25,744 nucleotides of DNA from Bordetella parapertussis (GTDB taxonomy: Bacteria; Pseudomonadota; Gammaproteobacteria; Burkholderiales; SG8-41). Shown here piece by piece: positions 21,194-25,744 of this stretch; position 1 is the stretch's first letter; every line of letters begins with the position of its first letter. The notes below the pieces were generated by a model. That model made no database searches and was not told where the DNA came from. It was given only the letters and a program-made list of their open reading frames with translations. The DNA is taken from contig CAMBSS010000046.1 in NCBI GenBank assembly GCA_945870465.1, positions 1 to 25,744 on the forward strand, in the 5' to 3' direction. The position numbers were made by a program, and so were the translations under genes.

Positions 21194-22855
21194 ATGGCCC
21201 ACGCTCAACTGGAAATTATCGCCAGCGCATTCGAAGCAGCGACACGCGAAATGGCGGCGAGTCTCGTGCGAACTGCATTTTCACCGAACATCAAGGAGCG
21301 CGCCGACTGCTCGACCGCGATCTGCGACGCGACCGGCCGTGCGCTGTCGCTGATGACCAATGCGCCGGCGCACCTCGGTTCGACCTTGCGGCTGGTCAGC
21401 GCAATCCTCCAGCGGTTTCCCGCTGAGACCTTGCGCCCCGGCGATGCATTCCTGGCGAACGATCCTTATATCGTCGGTGTAACGCATCTCAACGATTGCA
21501 CCGTGGCGACGCCGATCTTCCACGAAGGACGCCTCGTCGCGTTTGCCGCAGCGGTCGCGCATCATTCGGACGTTGGCGGCCGCGTGCCCGGCAGCGAGGC
21601 CGGCGACAGCGTGAGCATTTTTCAGGAAGGCATACGCGTACCGCCGGTGCAGATTTACGTGGCCGGCAAGCCGCGTGCCGACGTGCTTGAAATGTTCCAC
21701 CTCAATTCGCGCATGCCGCATTACGGCGAGGGCGATCTCATGGCGCAAATGGCGTCCTGTACTCGCGGCAACGCGCGGGTGCAGGAGCTGTTTGTCAAGT
21801 ATGGCTACGAAACGATGCTGAAGTGCGTGGACGAGATGCTCGATGCGACGGAGTTGCGCGTGCGCACCGGCATCCGCAGCGTGCTGAAAGAAGGCACATA
21901 TAGCGCCGTTGACTGGCTCGACGAAGACGGCGTCAGCGGCGAGCGCATCAAGCTCGCCGTCACGCTTACGATCAAGGACGGCCACCTCACGCTCGACCTG
22001 TCGGATTGCTCGCCGCAGATCGCAAGCGGCAAGAACGTGCCGCTCACGCATTCCTATGCGACGGCTTATTTTTGCCTGAAGTCGGTGGTGGACCCGTTTG
22101 TGCCGACCAACGAAGGCCTGTATCGCGCGGTGTCGGTTATTGCTGCTGAAGGGTTGGTGGTCAACCCAAAGCCGCCGTCCGCAGTGAGTTCGCGCAACAT
22201 GACGTCGATGATCCTCGCCGAGGCGATGCTCAACGCGCTGGGCCAGGCAGCACCGTCGCGCAGCGTCGCGGCGGGCGGCCCGGGGCAGGGCTGCATCAGC
22301 GCCGGCGCCGATCCCAAGTCGCAGCGCTATTTCATCAATTACGAAAATCTGGCCGGTGGCCAGGGCGCGCGCTGCAGTGCCGACGGCATGGACGTGGTGA
22401 TGATCAACATGACCAACACGTCCAACCTGCCGGTGGAGGCAATGGAAATGGAGTTTCCGCTGCGCATAGAGCGCTACGAGCTCGTCACCGATTCAGGCGG
22501 GCCCGGCAAGTATCGCGGTGGCATGGGCATAGTGCGCGACATGCGGCTGCTGGCGAACAACGCGGGGGTTTCGCTCCGTAGCTCACGCCAGAAATTTCCC
22601 GCGCCGGGGATGGCAGGCGGGTTGCCCGGCGGGCTCGGCACTTTCATCCGCAATCCCGGCACGGCTACTGAAACGCGGCTCGGCATGACCACTTCCGGCA
22701 CGCCGTTCGCCAACGGTGACGTGCTGCGCGTGATGTCGCCGGGCGGCGGCGGTTACGGCGATCCGCGCGAGCGCGATCCGGCGGCGGTCAAGCGCGATCT
22801 CGTTGAAGGCAAGATTTCCGCGGACGTTGCGCGGAAGGTGTACGGACTGCGCTGA
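21194..22855 (+). CDS. hyuB: Hydantoinase/oxoprolinase family protein, subunit B
   Basis: A 553-residue protein matching the usual B-subunit length. Family marks are SLVRTAFSPNIKERADCSTA (24-43), LANDPYIVGVTHLNDCTV near 92-110, HHSDVGGRVPGS, the central VNPKPPSAVSSRNM and the C-terminal PGGGGYGDPRERDP. The B subunit carries the hydrolytic part of ATP-dependent oxoprolinase/hydantoinase and works as a complex with HyuA, encoded directly upstream. GGGGT four bases before the ATG at 21194 serves as ribosome site. Its end converges with a Bug gene on the opposite strand with only 10 bases between the stop codons and no terminator. Together with the Bug gene before hyuA this gives a receptor-plus-amidohydrolase unit. 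Confidence 0.92.
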   Translation: MAHAQLEIIASAFEAATREMAASLVRTAFSPNIKERADCSTAICDATGRALSLMTNAPAHLGSTLRLVSAILQRFPAETLRPGDAFLANDPYIVGVTHLNDCTVATPIFHEGRLVAFAAAVAHHSDVGGRVPGSEAGDSVSIFQEGIRVPPVQIYVAGKPRADVLEMFHLNSRMPHYGEGDLMAQMASCTRGNARVQELFVKYGYETMLKCVDEMLDATELRVRTGIRSVLKEGTYSAVDWLDEDGVSGERIKLAVTLTIKDGHLTLDLSDCSPQIASGKNVPLTHSYATAYFCLKSVVDPFVPTNEGLYRAVSVIAAEGLVVNPKPPSAVSSRNMTSMILAEAMLNALGQAAPSRSVAAGGPGQGCISAGADPKSQRYFINYENLAGGQGARCSADGMDVVMINMTNTSNLPVEAMEMEFPLRIERYELVTDSGGPGKYRGGMGIVRDMRLLANNAGVSLRSSRQKFPAPGMAGGLPGGLGTFIRNPGTATETRLGMTTSGTPFANGDVLRVMSPGGGGYGDPRERDPAAVKRDLVEGKISADVARKVYGLR

Positions 22856-22865
22856 ATAGCAGCGT

Positions 22866-23828
22866 TTACTCGGGCTTGATCCCGGCGTCGCGTGCAATGG
22901 TCGCCCAGCGATCCAGCTCGAATGCAATGCGGGTCTTGGTCTGCGCGGGCGTGGTCGTGCTCACGTCGACCGCAAGGTCAACGACGCGCTCGCGCACCGA
23001 CGGATGGTCGATGGCGGCGACAAGGTCCTTGTGCAGCCGCGCGAGGATTTCTTTCGGCACATTTTTGGGCGCAACGTACGCCCACCATTGGTTGATGACC
23101 ATGTCCTTCATGCCGAGTTCGGCGAGTGTCGGCACGTCCGGCAGCGCCTCGACGCGTTTCTCGCCAAAGATGGCGACGGCCTTGATGCGCCCGGTGCGCA
23201 ATGTTCCTGCGCCACTGGCGAGCGTTGCGATATAAGTTGCAACCTGGCCACCGGCGAGTTCGATCATGGCGGGGCCCGCGCCCTTGTAGCCGATCTGGTT
23301 GAATTTCGTGCCGGTGCGCGTCTGCAGAAGCTCAAGCGACAGATGCGTAAACGAGCCGATGCCCGTGTGGGCGGCGGGGATCGCGCCGGGCTTGGCCTTG
23401 GCGAGTGCAATGAACTCATTGAGCGATTTCGCCGGCAGGGCGGAGTTGATGTACATGATTTGCGGCGAATTGCCGATCAGCGTCAATGGCGCGAGATCGC
23501 TCGCGAGGTCGTACGGCAGCTTCAAGGTCGTCGCGGGCATGACGGCGTGCGAGGCCTCGACAATGGTGATCGTATAGCCGTCGGGAGTGGCGCGGGATGC
23601 CAGGTCGACGCCGATGGTGCCGGATGCGCCGCCGCGGTTGTCGATGACGACGGGCTGGCCAACGATGGTCGTCAGCCGCTGGCCGATGATACGTGCAAGC
23701 GTGTCGGTGCTGCCGCCGGCCGGCCATGGCACGATCACGCGGATCGGTTTCATGGGGAACTCGGCTGCCGCCGCACACAGCGGCAGGCAGGCCGCAATCA
23801 AAACTACACAACGCTGAAACATCTTCAT
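22866..23828 (-). CDS. Bug/TctC-family periplasmic solute-binding receptor
   Basis: A complete 320-residue receptor. Signal peptide about residues 1-21 (MKMFQR, hydrophobic core, cleavage near CAAAAEF), then FPMKPIRVIVPWPAGGSTD, VVIDNRGGASGTIGVD, ATPDGYTITIV, a helix region with SLNEFIALAKAKPG, IGYKGAGPAM and LPDVPTLAELG. The tail is less typical (VSTTTPAQTKTRIAFELD, ending GIKPE). The ATG at 23828 is chosen because AAGGAG lies five bases upstream; an in-frame start at 23843 would overlap that site. It is downstream of another Bug gene on the same strand (25-base gap), a tandem pair with clearly different sequences, so not a recent duplication. The ligand is unknown. Confidence 0.95.
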   Translation of the reverse strand: MKMFQRCVVLIAACLPLCAAAAEFPMKPIRVIVPWPAGGSTDTLARIIGQRLTTIVGQPVVIDNRGGASGTIGVDLASRATPDGYTITIVEASHAVMPATTLKLPYDLASDLAPLTLIGNSPQIMYINSALPAKSLNEFIALAKAKPGAIPAAHTGIGSFTHLSLELLQTRTGTKFNQIGYKGAGPAMIELAGGQVATYIATLASGAGTLRTGRIKAVAIFGEKRVEALPDVPTLAELGMKDMVINQWWAYVAPKNVPKEILARLHKDLVAAIDHPSVRERVVDLAVDVSTTTPAQTKTRIAFELDRWATIARDAGIKPE

Positions 23829-23853
23829 GCTTGCTCCTTCCAAGGATTGCAGT

Positions 23854-25101
23854 CTAGTCGATCTTGATATTTGCCGCTTTGATGACTCTGGCCCATTTCG
23901 TCGTTTCGTCGCGCAGAAATGCGCCGAATGCTTCGGGTGTCCCGCCTATCGCTTCCATGCCGGAAGCGGTGAAACGCTCTTTCACGTCTGCTGCATAGAT
24001 GCCGCGCGCGATATCAGCAGCGAGTGTGTCGACAATGGTCTTCGGCGTTCCCGCCGGCACGACAACGCCGTTCCACGCGGTGCCCATGACGGTGGGCCAG
24101 CCGGCTTCGCGCATCGTCGGCACATCCGGCAGAAACGCAGTGCGTTTTTCGCTGGCGACGGCAAGCACGCGCAGGCGGCCGCTCTGGATGAAAGGCAACG
24201 CCGCCGGCAATACGCTCCACAGCGCCTCGACCTGGCCACCGGCGACGTCGGTCGCGGCCTGCGCGCCGCCTTTGTAGGTGATGACTTCCATGCGCGTGCC
24301 GCTCGCGTGGTTGAGCATTTCGGCCAGCAGGTGCTGAACCGATGCGACCGTGCTGGCGCCGACGTGCAGCTTGCCGCCCTTCGCCAGCGCGATCAGTTCC
24401 TTTACGTTGCGCGCAGGCACGGACGGGTGGACCGCGAGCACGTTGGGGCTCGCGTTGACGAGTATCACCGGTGCAAGGTCGCGCTCCGGATCGTACGGCA
24501 GGTTCGGGTAGAGGGTTTTGCCCGCGGTGACGGGGCCGGGCGTCGCCATACCCAGCGTGTAGCCGTCGGGCGCGGCCTTCGCCATGGCATCGGTGCCGAT
24601 ATTACCGTTCGCGCCGGCGCGGTTTTCTACGACTACTGAACGGCCGAGGCTTTCGGTGAGTTTTTGCGCGACCAGGCGAGCGGCGAGATCGGTGCCGCCG
24701 CCTGGAGGGTAGGGGACAATCACACGTATGGTGCGATTCGGGTATGACGAGGCGGGGGGCGAGGCCTGCGCGATTAACACGGCGGCCGCGGCCGACTCGC
24801 GGACGTTCTCATCCCGCAAGCGGGGCACATCGAAGGGCGGAAGAGGGCTCCCTCTGGGATCTGACCCCGTAGTTGCGCGAGGTGCCGGTGCCAAGAACGA
24901 TGCGCTTGTTGCCAGCTTCACGGTCGCATCCCGCGCGCGGGTCCCTGCTTCGCGTTCCGCAGGCACCTGTTCACTGCTCGCGTCCAGCCCACCTTGCGGG
25001 TAGGGGACGATTATCCGGATGGTTTTCGCGGGGTAAGTCTGCGCTACGGCGAGGCTGACGCAGCCTGCGAGCAGCAGGGCAGAGGGCAGGAAAAATTTCA
25101 T
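23854..25101 (-). CDS. Bug/TctC-family receptor with 80-residue insertion after a duplicated N-terminus
   Basis: A 415-residue protein, about 90 longer than the family norm. Residues 1-38 are a complete start: signal peptide (MKFFLPSALLLAGCVSLAVA) and TYPAKTIRIIVPYPQGG. An insertion follows at 39-118, then the same block again as SYPNRTIRVIVPYPPGGGTD and a normal receptor to the end (NIKID). Just before the second block AAAAVLIAQASPPASS looks like the end of another signal peptide, so two Bug genes may have been joined, or foreign DNA entered. LAGC at 11-14 also fits a lipobox. I use the ATG at 25101 because the family signal begins there; only GAG is upstream. A GTG inside the insert (MKLATSAS) could act as a secondary start. 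Export and folding of the long form are uncertain. Confidence 0.8.
   Translation of the reverse strand: MKFFLPSALLLAGCVSLAVAQTYPAKTIRIIVPYPQGGLDASSEQVPAEREAGTRARDATVKLATSASFLAPAPRATTGSDPRGSPLPPFDVPRLRDENVRESAAAAVLIAQASPPASSYPNRTIRVIVPYPPGGGTDLAARLVAQKLTESLGRSVVVENRAGANGNIGTDAMAKAAPDGYTLGMATPGPVTAGKTLYPNLPYDPERDLAPVILVNASPNVLAVHPSVPARNVKELIALAKGGKLHVGASTVASVQHLLAEMLNHASGTRMEVITYKGGAQAATDVAGGQVEALWSVLPAALPFIQSGRLRVLAVASEKRTAFLPDVPTMREAGWPTVMGTAWNGVVVPAGTPKTIVDTLAADIARGIYAADVKERFTASGMEAIGGTPEAFGAFLRDETTKWARVIKAANIKID
24748..24987. other. Inserted DNA inside a Bug gene
   Basis: This stretch encodes the 80 residues that interrupt the N-terminus of the Bug gene. It contains GGGATCTGACCCC at 24855-24867, a string I associate with intergenic repeat debris near REP-type Y1 transposase genes in proteobacteria (recollection, not a verified match), and AGAGGG/CCCTCT next to it. 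The encoded residues are low in hydrophobics and match no domain I know. The reading frame is kept. Confidence 0.5.
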
Positions 25102-25182
25102 CGGCTCTATCGATTTACTGGCACGGCGTTTGCAATCCATTGCTAACATACGCGTATGAAAACAGCGCAATTGGATATTAGC

Positions 25183-25744
25183 ATGTCGATAGATATTTTC
25201 CGGCGCCTGGCCTGGTCGTTCGCCGTCCTGTTTGCCGTGCATGCCGGTGCGCAGGATTATCCGAACAAAACCATCCGCATCGTCGTGCCTTTCCCGCCTG
25301 GCGGCGCGACCGACGTCGTGACGCGCATTGTCGCGCAGAAGCTCACCGATCAATTCGGCAGGCAGGTGGTGGCCGAGAACCGCGGCGGCGCGGGCGGCAT
25401 ACTCGGCTCCGAAACGGTCGCCAAGGCGGCGCCCGACGGCTATACGCTGGTCATGGGCACGACCGGCACACACGCGATCAACGCAAGTCTGTATCCGAAG
25501 CTCTCTTACGATCCGGTGCGTGATTTCGCGCCGGTGACGCGCACGGCGCTGTTGCCGAACATGATAGTGGCCCATCCATCGGTGCCGGCGAAGAGCGTGC
25601 GTGAGCTGATCGCACTGGCGAAGAAGAAGCCGGGGGAACTTACCTATGCGTCATCGGGCAGTGCGTTGTATCTGTCTGGCGCGTTGTTCACCAGCATGGC
25701 GGGCATAGAACTGATCCACGTGCCGTACAAGGGCGGCGGGCAGG
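25183..25744 (+). CDS. Bug/TctC-family receptor, N-terminal part (cut by window end)
   Basis: The frame stays open to the window edge, giving about 187 residues. The start of a normal Bug receptor is visible: signal peptide SIDIFRRLAWSFAVLFAVHAG, then YPNKTIRIVVPFPPGGATD, NRGGAGGILGSE, AAPDGYTLVMG, YDPVRDFAPV, HPSVPAKSVRELIALAKKKPG and HVPYKGGGQ. I chose the ATG at 25183, which has TGGA seven bases upstream and gives a typical signal peptide; ATG at 25156 would add nine residues. It is divergent from the Bug gene at 25101, with an 81-base gap that must hold both promoters. Nothing can be said about its C-terminus or the genes beyond. Confidence 0.92.
   Translation, partial: MSIDIFRRLAWSFAVLFAVHAGAQDYPNKTIRIVVPFPPGGATDVVTRIVAQKLTDQFGRQVVAENRGGAGGILGSETVAKAAPDGYTLVMGTTGTHAINASLYPKLSYDPVRDFAPVTRTALLPNMIVAHPSVPAKSVRELIALAKKKPGELTYASSGSALYLSGALFTSMAGIELIHVPYKGGGQ

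Noticed and set aside
23004..23867. 287-codon plus-strand open frame opposite a Bug gene.
   Set aside because: Composition is that of a reverse-strand shadow; the minus-strand Bug gene is certain.

Overview
The window looks like chromosomal DNA of a GC-rich betaproteobacterium of the Burkholderiales type. This rests on composition, on strong G/C third-position codon use, and above all on seven genes or gene remnants for Bug/TctC-type periplasmic solute receptors, a family hugely expanded in that group. No rRNA, tRNA or CRISPR array is visible. Species cannot be named from the sequence.

Positions 1-4130 form an A/T-richer, patchy segment: the tail of a thermonuclease gene, a free-standing GIY-YIG nuclease with four NUMOD1-like repeats, a stranded SDR tail fragment, a TauD-type dioxygenase with its Bug receptor, and a truncated DDE transposase. 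It reads like a mobile or acquired patch.

Positions 4187-6441 (minus strand) hold a class V aminotransferase, a Bug receptor reduced to its two ends, and an SDR whose catalytic residues look replaced. A divergent promoter then drives an exported HtrA-like protein (6720-7763) that has lost all three catalytic residues; a bidirectional terminator follows. Next, on the minus strand, come an acyl-CoA dehydrogenase and a short SucC-like gene that seems fused to a SucD-like tail. On the plus strand follow an alpha/beta hydrolase, a Bug receptor lacking its middle third, and a flavin reductase-like protein.

The most coherent system is the minus-strand run 17725 to 12101. In transcription order it encodes an SMP-30/gluconolactonase-type hydrolase, an APH-fold kinase, a small DUF6285/LvaB-like protein, an acyl-CoA ligase and an ACAD10/11-like dehydrogenase. 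The last four match the levulinate (lva) logic of activating 4-hydroxy acids as CoA esters, phosphorylating the 4-hydroxyl and eliminating it. The lactonase in front suggests a gamma-lactone / 4-hydroxy-acid degradation operon. Three of its intergenic gaps carry unusual inverted repeats whose arms are built from 8-10 bp tandem units; a fourth such element separates hyuA from hyuB.

Positions 17997-22855 encode a Bug receptor followed by a hydantoinase/oxoprolinase A and B pair. Positions 22866-25744 hold three more Bug genes: one intact, one with an 80-residue insertion after a first N-terminus, and one running off the window. Several genes here carry in-frame deletions or fusions, which is itself notable.
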